Shown piece after piece: positions 25,865-34,758 of a stretch of DNA of 64,000 bases. Below the pieces are notes generated by a model, which was not told the origin of the DNA, ran no database searches, and saw only the letters and a list, made by a program, of their open reading frames with translations. A program made the position numbers and the translations under genes. Where the stretch lies: the NCBI GenBank assembly GCA_050949175.1, contig JBMNFG010000009.1, positions 558,001 through 622,000 on the forward strand, written 5' to 3'. The stretch comes from UBA4971 sp900019985. GTDB lineage: Bacteria; Bacillota; SHA-98; UBA4971. Position 1 is the first letter of the stretch, and every line of letters starts with the position of its first letter.

Positions 25865-26500
25865 TTGAACCCACAAGTATCGCGGGTTCTTCACGTAGCG
25901 ATTGTCACGTTTATCATAGGTATCATAATGACTTTTGTGTCCAAGATAATCCTTGGCAGTGTGGGGTTGATTCTTGGACTCTTTGTTTTATTGATAATAA
26001 TAAGCATCAATGTTTTTTTTGATGTTATAGGTACTGCTGCTACTGCTGTGACAGAACGGCCGCTGAACGCTATGGCATCCAGAAAAGTATACGGGGCAAA
26101 GCAGGCTCTTCGCGTGGCAAGGTCTGCTGATCGTGTGGCAAGCTTCTGTAATGATATCATCGGCGATATGACAGGTACTGTCAGCGGAGCAATAGGCGCT
26201 GCGATCGCCCTTAAGATAGTGCTGTACGCCACAGGAAGCTCTGCAGGTGAGACAGCAGTCAGCACAATCATTCTAGGATTAATCGGAGCCGTTACAGTCG
26301 GGGGTAAGGCATGGGGAAAAAACGTTGCCATTAAGGAAGCGGAGCAGATTATTCTCGTTGTAGGAAAAGCCATGGCATGGCTGGAAGATTCAATAGGCCT
26401 TGTTATCCTGCCTAACGACAAAGAGGCGAATAGGAAGAAAGGGCTTTTTCCGGTGAAATCTCATGCTGAAGGAGACTCGAACAGTGGCAAGACTTCTTGA
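25865..26500 (+). CDS. oapA: OLE-associated membrane protein OapA
   Basis: A 211-residue membrane protein directly after the OLE RNA. Two hydrophobic helices occur near the N-terminus (about 9-55, VAIVTFIIGIIMTFVSKIIL and LILGLFVLLIIISINVFF), a charged middle region follows (SRKVYGAKQALRVARSADRV), then the acidic motif DIIGD (DxxxD) and two more hydrophobic stretches. The DxxxD motif and four-helix layout match OapA, the protein that holds OLE RNA at the membrane in Alkalihalobacillus; mutation of these aspartates is known to disturb function. TTG 25865 is preferred because GGTGGA lies four bases upstream; TTG 25853 and GTG 25856 are poorer. It overlaps dxs by 17 bases. Confidence 0.88.
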   Translation: MNPQVSRVLHVAIVTFIIGIIMTFVSKIILGSVGLILGLFVLLIIISINVFFDVIGTAATAVTERPLNAMASRKVYGAKQALRVARSADRVASFCNDIIGDMTGTVSGAIGAAIALKIVLYATGSSAGETAVSTIILGLIGAVTVGGKAWGKNVAIKEAEQIILVVGKAMAWLEDSIGLVILPNDKEANRKKGLFPVKSHAEGDSNSGKTS

Positions 26501-28424
26501 CGAGCTGGATCTGCCCAAAGCTCTCAAACACCTTACGCTGGATCAGCTTCAGCAGGTTGCAGGTGAAATCAGAGAGGAGATCATAGACACTGTTTCAAAG
26601 ACCGGTGGCCATCTGGCTTCCAATCTTGGAGTAGTAGAGCTTGCTTTAAGCATACATACTGTCCTTGACAGCCCGAAGGACAAGATAATCTGGGATGTAG
26701 GCCACCAGTCATATGCCCACAAAATCCTCACCGGAAGGCTCGAGAGATTTCCGTCCCTCAGGCAGTACGGAGGTATCAGCGGATTCCCGAGGACAGACGA
26801 GAGTCCCCATGACGTGTATAATACAGGACACGCCAGCACCTCAATATCGGCGGCTCTGGGCATTGCAAAAGCAAGGGATTTGCGACGCGAAGATTACAGC
26901 GTTCTCGCAGTTATCGGTGACGGATCCCTTACAGGCGGTATGGCGTTTGAGGCTTTAAACCACGCAGGACAGCTTGGCACAGATATCATTGTCATCCTGA
27001 ACGACAATGAAATGTCTATCGCCCGAAATGTAGGAGGCCTTGCTTCTTATCTTTCCCGTATCAGGACAGAGCCTCATCTCTTGCGAGTCCGCCAGAGGCT
27101 GGATCAGATAATTAAAGGTATCCCCATTATCGGAGAGGATGTCTCTGAAAGCGTAAGGAGATTCAAAGGGAGCTTGAAGTATCTGGTTGTGCCGAGCATG
27201 CTGTTTGAAGATCTGGGTTTCACTTACTTAGGGCCGCTTGACGGCCATGATATGCCTCTCCTTATCTATACGATTCAGCAAGCCAAAGCCAAAGGCGGCC
27301 CTGTGCTGATCCATGTGGTTACAAAAAAAGGCAAAGGATACTCTCCGGCAGAGGAGGATCCCAGGGCATTTCATGGGGTCAGCGGATTCCGCGTGCCTTC
27401 CGGTAAGATTCTCGCATCAAACAGCCACAAGAGCATGTCTGAGGCCTTCGGTGAGGCTTTAGTTGCAGCAGCTGCGAAGGATCCTCGCATTGTTGCTATT
27501 ACTGCTGCAATGCCTGATGGGACAGGCCTTAGTCCTTTTATGAAAAAGTATCCTAATCGCTTTTTCGATGTGGGTATTGCAGAGGGGCATGCAGTGACAA
27601 TGGCAGGAGGCCTGGCAAGCCAGGGCTTCATTCCTGTAGTAGCTATTTACTCCACGTTTCTACAGAGGAGTTATGACCAGATCGTTCACGATATTGCTCT
27701 TCAAGGCCTTCACGTGATTTTTGCTGTGGACAGGGCAGGGCTTGTAGGTGAGGATGGGCCTACACACCATGGAAACCTCGATATCGCATTCTTAAGAAGC
27801 ATTCCCGGTATGACGGTAATGGCGCCTATAGATGAAGATGAGCTCGTTGCCATGCTTGATTTCGCACTGGACATGAAAGGCCCTTGTGCACTAAGATACC
27901 CTCGTTTATGTGCTGCAGATAAGGAGAAAAAGAGGGAGTGCCCTCCTGTTGAACACGGTAAAGGCGTGCTTCTTGAGGACGGAAGAGACGTGGCGATAAT
28001 CGCCTTGGGAAGCATGGTATACCCTTCGTTGGATGCAGCTGAGATCCTGAAAACAGAGGGCATCTCTGCGGCTGTTGTCAACGCCAGGTTTGCAAAGCCT
28101 GTGGACGAGCCATTGATTCTGGAGATTGCCGCGAAATGCAAGAAGGTGCTTGTAGTTGAAGAGGCTAGTGTTGTCGGAGGCCTGGCAAGCGAAGTTGCAG
28201 ACATCCTTTGCAAGAATGTAGAATGGAAGGTGCAATTCGCCGGTTTAGGCATACCTGATGACTTTGTGGCCCACGGACCGCGTGATGTCTTGCTTGCAGA
28301 ATATGGCCTTAGCCCTGACGGTATCGCCAAGGCTGCTATGAGGCTCTGTAAACCCAAAGGCCACGTGAAATCATCGCGTGATGCCGTACATCAGGCCAAA
28401 AGCGCTGTTGAAGGTGTAACATAA
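26484..28424 (+). CDS. dxs: 1-deoxy-D-xylulose-5-phosphate synthase
   Basis: Condenses pyruvate and glyceraldehyde 3-phosphate to start the MEP isoprenoid pathway. The 646-residue enzyme has the thiamine diphosphate site (GDGSLTGGMAFEALNHAG and NDNEMSI), the transketolase-like central domain (FDVGIAEGHAVTMAGGLA, DRAGLVGEDGPTHHG) and a C-terminal transketolase domain. GTG 26484 has AAGGAGA eight bases upstream; ATG 26463 would add seven residues without a site. Tail of about 20 residues is extra. It shares the operon with ispA, linking both ends of isoprenoid synthesis to the OLE locus. Confidence 0.96.
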   Translation: MARLLDELDLPKALKHLTLDQLQQVAGEIREEIIDTVSKTGGHLASNLGVVELALSIHTVLDSPKDKIIWDVGHQSYAHKILTGRLERFPSLRQYGGISGFPRTDESPHDVYNTGHASTSISAALGIAKARDLRREDYSVLAVIGDGSLTGGMAFEALNHAGQLGTDIIVILNDNEMSIARNVGGLASYLSRIRTEPHLLRVRQRLDQIIKGIPIIGEDVSESVRRFKGSLKYLVVPSMLFEDLGFTYLGPLDGHDMPLLIYTIQQAKAKGGPVLIHVVTKKGKGYSPAEEDPRAFHGVSGFRVPSGKILASNSHKSMSEAFGEALVAAAAKDPRIVAITAAMPDGTGLSPFMKKYPNRFFDVGIAEGHAVTMAGGLASQGFIPVVAIYSTFLQRSYDQIVHDIALQGLHVIFAVDRAGLVGEDGPTHHGNLDIAFLRSIPGMTVMAPIDEDELVAMLDFALDMKGPCALRYPRLCAADKEKKRECPPVEHGKGVLLEDGRDVAIIALGSMVYPSLDAAEILKTEGISAAVVNARFAKPVDEPLILEIAAKCKKVLVVEEASVVGGLASEVADILCKNVEWKVQFAGLGIPDDFVAHGPRDVLLAEYGLSPDGIAKAAMRLCKPKGHVKSSRDAVHQAKSAVEGVT

Positions 28425-28426
28425 AG

Positions 28427-29275
28427 ATGGGATCCGGAGGTCAGACCGAAGACAGGAGGAGCGAGCGCCTTGATGTCCTCCTGGTGAAAAGGGATCTCGC
28501 AGCTACCAGGGAAAAAGCAAGGCGCATGATAATGGCAGGAGAGGTTGCAGTTGACGGGATTCTCCAGACGAAACCGGGGACTTTTGTAAGTTCTTCATCT
28601 AAAATCGAGCTGAGGCCGGTGAAAGGGAAAAGCGCCTTTGTAAGCAGGGGCGGGGAGAAGCTGGCCAAAGCACTGGTGGAGTTTGAGATCGCTGTGAAAG
28701 GGAAGGTGTGCATTGATGTCGGCGCATCTACCGGGGGGTTTACCGACTGTCTGTTGCAACACGGTGCCAAGCGAGTCTATGCAATAGATGTCGGGTACGG
28801 ACAGCTTGCCTGGGAGCTCCGGAACGATCCACGGGTAATTGTCCTTGAGCGGACGAACGTAAGATACCTTGAACGTGATGCCGTTCCTGAACTTTGTGAT
28901 TTCGCCACGGTAGATGTATCATTCATATCTGTAACAAAGTTCATACGCCATTTGCTGACATTTCTTAAGGGTGACGCAGGGCTTGTTATCCTTGTCAAGC
29001 CCCAGTTTGAAGCAGGCAGAGAAGACGTGGGAAAAGGCGGAGTTGTTCGCGACCCCAACGTGCATGCAAGGACGATTGGGAATCTTGTCGAATTCATGGA
29101 AGGAGAAGGCCTTGAGATCAAGGGGCTGACATACTCACCGATAAAAGGGCCGGCAGGAAACATTGAGTTCTTACTGTATGCTTTAAAGAAAGGCCCTTCG
29201 GTTGTCAGCTCTTACCCCAGCGAGGCTATATACGAGGTTGTTAAGGAAGCCCACAGTAAGCTGGCGAAAAGGTGA
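28427..29275 (+). CDS. tlyA: TlyA family rRNA methyltransferase
   Basis: A 282-residue protein with an N-terminal S4 RNA-binding domain (RLDVLLVKRDLAATREKARR) and a FtsJ-like methyltransferase domain with SAM-binding DVGASTGGFTDCLLQHGA. TlyA-type enzymes make 2'-O-methylations in rRNA. The C-terminal part includes LVKPQFEAGREDVGKGGVVRD. In Bacillus the homologue yqxC lies in the same dxs-ahrC-recN operon. Overlaps nothing; nadK starts 23 bases after its stop. Confidence 0.94.
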   Translation: MGSGGQTEDRRSERLDVLLVKRDLAATREKARRMIMAGEVAVDGILQTKPGTFVSSSSKIELRPVKGKSAFVSRGGEKLAKALVEFEIAVKGKVCIDVGASTGGFTDCLLQHGAKRVYAIDVGYGQLAWELRNDPRVIVLERTNVRYLERDAVPELCDFATVDVSFISVTKFIRHLLTFLKGDAGLVILVKPQFEAGREDVGKGGVVRDPNVHARTIGNLVEFMEGEGLEIKGLTYSPIKGPAGNIEFLLYALKKGPSVVSSYPSEAIYEVVKEAHSKLAKR

Positions 29276-29298
29276 CTTCTGTAAGGAGACATTCTTTG

Positions 29299-30156
29299 AT
29301 GAGATTAGGCTTAATCGTTCACTTGGGAAAAGAGCTCGCTGTCAAAACTGCAGGAGAGTTGATAAAGACCCTGCCCAACCGAGGTGTCCGGGTACTTCTT
29401 GATCCGGAAACCGCTGAGTACCTTGGGCTGTTTGAAGCTTCGTTCGGCAAACAAGATTTAACAGGCAAACTGGATGCAGCACTAGTTTTAGGTGGAGACG
29501 GAGCTTTGCTTAATGCTGCACGGTGTCTGGCAGGCACAGGCATTCCCATCCTCGGAGTCAACGTCGGCCATCTGGGGTTCCTTACCGAAGTTGAACTGAA
29601 AGGTATGGATGATGCCATAGAAAGGGTCCTTTCAGGCGACTATCAGGTGGAAGAGAGAATGATGGTCCATGCTGAGGTGAGACGAAAAGGCAAAGGAGTT
29701 GTAGGAGAATTCATAGGCCTCAACGACGTCGTCGTCACAAAAGGCGCCTTTGCAAGGATGATAAGGTTAGATACGTACATAGGCTCCAGCCTCATCGGAA
29801 CCTATCCTGCAGACGGTGCCATTGTTGCCAGTCCTACCGGCTCCACAGGTTATTCACTCTCAGCAGGGGGGCCGATTGTCAACCCTGCCATGACAATGCT
29901 GATATTGACTTTTATATGCCCACACACCCTAGGAGCACGCTCTTTTGTGGTATCCCCTGAAGATGGCGTGAGAATAGTCTTACAAGCAGAGAATGAGGAT
30001 GTCATGTTGACAGTCGACGGTCAAGTGGGCTTTAGACTTGAGCACCTGGATGAGGTTGTTGTAAAGCCTGCGGTGCCCAAAACATACCTCATCAGACTGG
30101 GCAATAAGGATTTTTATGAAGTCTTAAAGACACGCCTGGCGGAGGGTAAACTGTAA
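29299..30156 (+). CDS. nadK: NAD kinase
   Basis: Phosphorylates NAD to NADP. The 285-residue protein has the catalytic GGDGALLNAAR motif near residue 65 and the conserved NDVVVTKGAFARMI and ASPTGSTGYSLSAGGP segments. ATG 29299 follows AAGGAG by ten bases; an upstream in-frame GTG at 29272 is inside tlyA. The last base of the stop codon is shared with the argR start. Confidence 0.95.
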   Translation: MRLGLIVHLGKELAVKTAGELIKTLPNRGVRVLLDPETAEYLGLFEASFGKQDLTGKLDAALVLGGDGALLNAARCLAGTGIPILGVNVGHLGFLTEVELKGMDDAIERVLSGDYQVEERMMVHAEVRRKGKGVVGEFIGLNDVVVTKGAFARMIRLDTYIGSSLIGTYPADGAIVASPTGSTGYSLSAGGPIVNPAMTMLILTFICPHTLGARSFVVSPEDGVRIVLQAENEDVMLTVDGQVGFRLEHLDEVVVKPAVPKTYLIRLGNKDFYEVLKTRLAEGKL

Positions 30157-30635
30157 TGAGACGTAGACTCAAAAAGGCTGAACGTCAAGGAAAAGTGCTT
30201 CAAATCATCAGGGAGAACTCTGTTGAAACCCAGGAAGACCTGGCTATCCTTCTTCAGAAGGCCGGTTTTGACGTCACGCAAGCTACGATCTCCAGGGATA
30301 TCAAGGAGCTAGGTATTACAAAAACACCTACGGGCAACGGGCGGTACAGATATGTCCTGCCGAAAGAGAAGGCTTTCGAAGATTCTAAGGAGAGAGTCAG
30401 ACGGCTGTTTCAGGATTCAGTCATATCCATTGACTCCAGCGAGAACCTTATTGTAATCAGGACTCTCATGGGCAATGCACATGCTGTGGCTGCTGTCATA
30501 GACGATATGGGTATCCCGAGAATCGTCGGTACAATTGCAGGCGATGATACAATCCTCGTAGTTGTAAAACCCAAGTCTGCTGTAATAAGTGTTATGGAAA
30601 AGCTGAACAGGTTAAGGCTTCGGTCTGATGGATAG
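30156..30635 (+). CDS. argR: Arginine repressor ArgR/AhrC
   Basis: Arginine-sensing DNA-binding protein. The 159-residue product has the N-terminal winged helix with QEDLAILLQKAGFDVTQATIS, shown here as TQATISRDIKELGI, and a C-terminal oligomerisation and arginine-binding domain with RTLMGNAHAVAAVID and GTIAGDDTILVV. The N-terminal basic extension of about ten residues is slightly long. Its place between nadK/tlyA and recN is the conserved Firmicutes position. Confidence 0.95.
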   Translation: MRRRLKKAERQGKVLQIIRENSVETQEDLAILLQKAGFDVTQATISRDIKELGITKTPTGNGRYRYVLPKEKAFEDSKERVRRLFQDSVISIDSSENLIVIRTLMGNAHAVAAVIDDMGIPRIVGTIAGDDTILVVVKPKSAVISVMEKLNRLRLRSDG

Positions 30636-30677
30636 GCCGGTAACTTGCTTCTTAAGGCGGTCTGGTGGTGGATTCAC

Positions 30678-32408
30678 ATGCTTCTTGAACTCCATATCAA
30701 GGATTATGCCTTAGTAGACGAGGCCGTGCTTGAGTTCGGCCCGGGATTTAATGTACTCACAGGTGAGACAGGAGCAGGGAAATCTCTGATAATCGGCGCT
30801 GTGACGCTTTTGTTAGGTGGACGCGGTGCCACTGAACAGATACGGACCGGGTGTAGTGAGGCCTCCGTCCATGGTGTCTTTTCTGTTTCCAAGGAAGGCG
30901 CTCTGGCGAAGCACCTCAGTGGCTTAGGTATTGATCTGGGCGATGATAATACATTAATCATATCTTGCACCATATCCGCATCAGGCAGAAGCCAACGAAG
31001 AGTAAACGGCAGTCCGGTGACTCAGGCTATGCTTGCTGAAATTGGAGAATACCTCGTTGATATCCATGGCCAACACGAACATCAATCCCTGCTGAAACAG
31101 AAAAGCCATATAGGGTATTTGGATAATTTCTCAGGCGACGAAGGATTAGGCCTTAAGCAGCAGGTAAATGCATATTATCGAAGGCTGAACCGGCTTCAAG
31201 CAAGCTACAGGGAGCTCCGCCTAAGCGAGCAGGAACGTGAAAGGAGACTGGATCTTTTAAGATACCAGTCTGACGAGATTGATTCTGCCAGATTAGTGGC
31301 AGGGGAAGATGTGGCTTTGGCCAAGGAACAGCATGTGTTGGCTTCTGCAAGTGAGCTCCATGACAGAGCTTCACGTGCTTACTCCTTGCTCCACGGGGAA
31401 GACCATGCGTCTTCCGGCATATCTCCCGGAGTTATGGACAGCATTGCTGCTGCACTTGAGGAGCTTGAGGCGATACTCAGCATTGATAACTCTCCTAGCG
31501 ATTCCAAAGAGCTTCTGGAGACAGCTCTGGCTGCATGCGACGAAGCCGCGAGAAGAATAAGACAGTACAGAGACGGCATAGACAGTGATCCCGCACGTTT
31601 GGCAGAGATAGAATCAAGGCTTTTTGCGATTCAGCGCTTGAAGAGGAAGTACGGAGATACCGTCGATGAGATTTTGGAGTACAGAGCCGAAATCGGTGAA
31701 GAAATCCGAAGGCTTGAGTCATCTTCAGAAGAGCTTGCTGCCATCGAAAAAGAGATTGCCAAGGTCCGTCAGGATCTGGGGAAAGCTTCTGAAGCGCTTC
31801 GCAATGTCCGGATGCGTGCAGCGAAAGTCCTAAGCGAGCGTGTCAGCTCGGAGCTTCAGGAGCTTGCAATGGGTTCTGCCCTTTTCAACGTGGACTTTCG
31901 AGATGCGGAAGATCCGGACGGAGTCCCCGTAGGAGGAAAAACACTGGCTGTCACTGCTTCCGGGGTTGATATCGTAGAGTTTCTACTATCTGCAAACCCA
32001 GGAGAACCTCCGAAACCCCTTGCCAGGATTGCCAGCGGCGGAGAGATTTCCCGGGTAATGCTTGCCCTTAAGACTATCCTGGCATCAGCGGACGAGGTCA
32101 ACACACTGATATTCGACGAAATCGATGCAGGTATTGGGGGCAGGACAGGTACGGTCATCGGAGAAAAACTGGCTGCTATAGGCAAGGTACGTCAGGTAAT
32201 CTGCGTTACACATCTGCCTCAAATAGCTTGTATGGCAGATATCCACTATTCCATAGGCAAGGACGTCAAGGACGGACGTGCGTACACAGTCGTAACCAGG
32301 CTCCGGGATTCTGACCGTGTCAGAGAAATTGCAAGAATGCTGGGAGGACACCCTGAGCTTACCGCAACAAGTATTAAACACGCCAAAGAAATGCTGAAAA
32401 TCGGGTAA
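30678..32408 (+). CDS. recN: DNA repair protein RecN
   Basis: An SMC-like ATPase acting early in double-strand break repair. The 576-residue protein has an N-terminal P-loop GETGAGKS, a long coiled-coil middle (about 150-370), and a C-terminal ABC signature in LARIASGGEISRVMLALK with Walker B LIFDEIDAGIGG. ATG 30678 lies behind GGTGGTGG; TTG 30645 upstream is less likely. This is the last gene of the long operon beginning at asp23. The 136 bases that follow hold no convincing promoter or terminator. Confidence 0.96.
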   Translation: MLLELHIKDYALVDEAVLEFGPGFNVLTGETGAGKSLIIGAVTLLLGGRGATEQIRTGCSEASVHGVFSVSKEGALAKHLSGLGIDLGDDNTLIISCTISASGRSQRRVNGSPVTQAMLAEIGEYLVDIHGQHEHQSLLKQKSHIGYLDNFSGDEGLGLKQQVNAYYRRLNRLQASYRELRLSEQERERRLDLLRYQSDEIDSARLVAGEDVALAKEQHVLASASELHDRASRAYSLLHGEDHASSGISPGVMDSIAAALEELEAILSIDNSPSDSKELLETALAACDEAARRIRQYRDGIDSDPARLAEIESRLFAIQRLKRKYGDTVDEILEYRAEIGEEIRRLESSSEELAAIEKEIAKVRQDLGKASEALRNVRMRAAKVLSERVSSELQELAMGSALFNVDFRDAEDPDGVPVGGKTLAVTASGVDIVEFLLSANPGEPPKPLARIASGGEISRVMLALKTILASADEVNTLIFDEIDAGIGGRTGTVIGEKLAAIGKVRQVICVTHLPQIACMADIHYSIGKDVKDGRAYTVVTRLRDSDRVREIARMLGGHPELTATSIKHAKEMLKIG

Positions 32409-32544
32409 TAAGTCACACACCTAGCCTCACGAAGGAAATCTTTCTAATCTCTCGAATAGATAGTTAATAGACAATTCAATCAATATTCTCCTGCATCGGA
32501 TATCGGTCTTACCAAACATCGCACGTAATCTCAGGGACGAAGGG

Positions 32545-32880
32545 ATGGGCGGTTTTATGGATGATGGCAGGATCAAACACCATCCGATACTTGAGTTTGG
32601 GGAAGGTCGAGTTGTCCGCTTTACGTTTGACGGCAAAGAGCTGACAGGGTACGAAGGCGAGCCTATCGCCTGTGCCTTACATGCAGCAGGTGTCAGAGTC
32701 CTTCGAAAAAGCCCTAACCTGAAAAGGCCACGGGGCTTTTTTTGCGCTATCGGAAACTGTTCATCTTGTTTGATGACAGTGGATGGACGGCCTAATGTAA
32801 GGGTTTGTGTGGAACCTTTGCAGGAAGGAATGAACGTGCAAACTCAGGAAGGAAAGGGTGTCCTCCGTGCAGACGACTGA
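32545..32880 (+). CDS. [2Fe-2S] subunit of a sarcosine-oxidase/HcnA-like dehydrogenase
   Basis: A 111-residue protein with a single ferredoxin-type [2Fe-2S] site: CAIGNCSSC followed by a fourth Cys in VRVCVEPLQ. It matches the small iron-sulfur domain at the N-terminus of heterotetrameric sarcosine oxidase alpha and of HcnA. ATG 32545 sits directly after AAGGG; ATG 32557 is a plausible alternative four codons later. First gene of a redox cluster that continues to 38475, each gene overlapping or abutting the next. Confidence 0.85.
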   Translation: MGGFMDDGRIKHHPILEFGEGRVVRFTFDGKELTGYEGEPIACALHAAGVRVLRKSPNLKRPRGFFCAIGNCSSCLMTVDGRPNVRVCVEPLQEGMNVQTQEGKGVLRADD

Positions 32881-33973
32881 AATATGTGTAATCGGAGCGG
32901 GGCCCGCAGGACTTAAGGCAGCTATCTCAGCTCGGGATATGGGAGCTAGAGTAACTATTGTGGATTCCGGCCGGACTCTCGGAGGTCAGCTCGTCAAACA
33001 AACCCACAAGTTCTTCGGCTCAAGAGGGCAGTTTGCAGGCATGAGAGGAATCGATATTGCAAAGGTCCTTTCAGACGAGCTTTTGAAAGATCCATCCCGA
33101 GTAGATGTATTGTATGACTCACAAGTCGCAGGATTCTACGGTGACGGAATCCTTGCCATCGAAAAAGACGATTGCATCAGGTTCCTTAAACCTGAACGAG
33201 TCGTCTGTGCCACGGGAGCGAGGGAGAGGATGCTCCTTTTTGAGAATAACGACCTCCCCGGCGTATACGGTGCCGGAGCTGTACAAACGCTGATGAATGT
33301 CTATGGGGTCAGGCCGGGGAAGCGAGTATTAATGGTCGGCGCAGGCAATATAGGCCTCATCGTCAGTTATCAGCTGATACAAGCAGGTGTAGACGTAGCT
33401 TGTGTGCTGGAAGCAATGCCTCATGTAGGAGGGTACCGGGTACACGCCGCCAAAATTAAGAGGCTAGGTGTTCCGATTCTTACGTCCCACACGATAAAAG
33501 CAGCCCACGGTACAGATGTCGTTCAAGGTGCAACTGCAGTTGCACTGGATTCCAGGTTTCAGCCTGTTCCGGGTTCAGAGCGTTTCTTTGAAGTAGATAC
33601 TGTCTGTCTCGCGGTAGGCCTTTCGCCCCTTACTGAGCTTTTGTGGCAGGCAGGTTGTAAGATGGGCTATGTGCCTGAACTCGGCGGATATACGCCGCTT
33701 CGCCGAGACAACTATGAAACTACCCGGATGGGCGTATTCATCGCGGGAGACCTTGCAGGGATTGAAGAAGCAACATCAGCAATGATTGAAGGGGAAATCG
33801 CAGGCCTTGCCGCAGCAAAATCGTTAGGCTATGAAACATGCGATTTTGAGGAGAGGTTCAACCGGGCCAAGGCAGAATTGGAGGGAATGAGACAGGGGCC
33901 GACCGGCCTCAAGGTAAGGCAAGGGTTGGCAAAGCTAATGGCGATTACAGAGAGGGTGAGGGCGTTTGGCTAA
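32867..33973 (+). CDS. FAD/NAD(P)-binding dehydrogenase subunit (HcnB/SoxA-like)
   Basis: A flavoprotein of about 368 residues. It has an N-terminal FAD-binding VIGAGPAGLKAAISARDMG, a central second dinucleotide fold VLMVGAGNIGLIVSYQLIQAG, and the C-terminal GVFIAGDLAGIEEATSAMIEGEIAG segment. It resembles the pyridine-nucleotide-disulfide oxidoreductase half of sarcosine oxidase alpha or HcnB/opine dehydrogenase A. GTG 32867 is favoured since AGGAAAGG is well spaced for it; GTG 32858 is too close. It overlaps the [2Fe-2S] gene by 14 bases and the ferredoxin gene by eight. Confidence 0.88.
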   Translation: MQTTEICVIGAGPAGLKAAISARDMGARVTIVDSGRTLGGQLVKQTHKFFGSRGQFAGMRGIDIAKVLSDELLKDPSRVDVLYDSQVAGFYGDGILAIEKDDCIRFLKPERVVCATGARERMLLFENNDLPGVYGAGAVQTLMNVYGVRPGKRVLMVGAGNIGLIVSYQLIQAGVDVACVLEAMPHVGGYRVHAAKIKRLGVPILTSHTIKAAHGTDVVQGATAVALDSRFQPVPGSERFFEVDTVCLAVGLSPLTELLWQAGCKMGYVPELGGYTPLRRDNYETTRMGVFIAGDLAGIEEATSAMIEGEIAGLAAAKSLGYETCDFEERFNRAKAELEGMRQGPTGLKVRQGLAKLMAITERVRAFG

Positions 33974-34451
33974 GAGCTTCGAGGATTCTCCTACAATCCC
34001 TGACGCCAGGAGACGGGCTATGGGTCCTGTTGTGGTAATAGAATGCTTTGAGGAGATCCCCTGTGACCCCTGCCATGATGCTTGCAATCAAGGGGCGATT
34101 GAGACTTTTGATGATATTAACGGCCTGCCCAAAATAGACTTTACAAAGTGTAACGGGTGTGGAAGGTGTATCCCCGTCTGTCCGGGATTAGCCATATTCG
34201 TTGTGGATGAGACATGGAAGGAAGGCCTGGCAGTTGTCAGGATTCCTTACGAATTCCTTCCGTTGCCTGAGAAGGGCCAGCAAGTAAAAGGCCTTTCACG
34301 AGACGGAGTCGAGGTGTGTGACGTTAAGGTTGTGAAAGTGGAGAATACCAGACGGCATGATAGAACCCCTGTGGTATGGGTGGAAGTACCCAAGCCTTTT
34401 GCCATGGAGGTACGGCACATTCGTGTGGGAGGGACTAGTCTTGAAAAGTAA
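33966..34451 (+). CDS. 4Fe-4S ferredoxin-type protein
   Basis: A 161-residue iron-sulfur protein. An N-terminal cysteine group CDPCHDAC and a classical CNGCGRCIPVCP motif suggest one or two [4Fe-4S] clusters. A C-terminal beta-rich part (about 85-161) lacks cysteines except one in GVEVCDVKV. It lies between dehydrogenase subunits and probably passes electrons between them. Starts at TTG 33966. Homologous genes are common in anaerobic relatives of this cluster, but no function is established. Confidence 0.82.
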   Translation: MAKSFEDSPTIPDARRRAMGPVVVIECFEEIPCDPCHDACNQGAIETFDDINGLPKIDFTKCNGCGRCIPVCPGLAIFVVDETWKEGLAVVRIPYEFLPLPEKGQQVKGLSRDGVEVCDVKVVKVENTRRHDRTPVVWVEVPKPFAMEVRHIRVGGTSLEK

Positions 34452-34758
34452 ACAGCCTGCCAAGGACATGTCTGATCCTATGTGGCGCACTTTCGTCTGC
34501 CGCTGTGAAGAAGTGACACAAGGCGAGGTCCGCGATCTCATTGCCCAGGGATACACCACTCCCGAGGAGATTAAGAGGGTGACAAGGTGCAGTATGGGAT
34601 TGTGCCAGGGGCGCACATGCCGTGAACTGCTGCTTGCTGAGGTTGCAAAGGCAAAAGGAGAGGCAGTGGATAAGGTGGCGCCGACAAATTACAGGCCTCC
34701 GGCGAAGCCTATCAGTCTCGGCGGCATTGTTGAGGGTGGTGCCCATGATTTGCCATGA
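34441..34758 (+). CDS. BFD-like [2Fe-2S] domain protein
   Basis: A 105-residue protein whose centre matches the bacterioferritin-associated-ferredoxin-like [2Fe-2S] domain: CRCEEVT at the start and CSMGLCQGRTC at the end of a helix-turn-helix-like region with GEVRDLIAQGYTTPEEIKRV. In HcnB and sarcosine oxidase this domain is fused to the flavoprotein C-terminus; here it is separate. TTG 34441 is preceded by GGGAGGG at seven bases. It overlaps both neighbours. Confidence 0.87.
   Translation: MKSKQPAKDMSDPMWRTFVCRCEEVTQGEVRDLIAQGYTTPEEIKRVTRCSMGLCQGRTCRELLLAEVAKAKGEAVDKVAPTNYRPPAKPISLGGIVEGGAHDLP

Noticed and set aside
32409..32544. Search for a promoter or terminator between recN and the redox cluster
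   Set aside because: Only a poor TTTCTA/TTAATA pair was found; nothing convincing enough to report as a feature.
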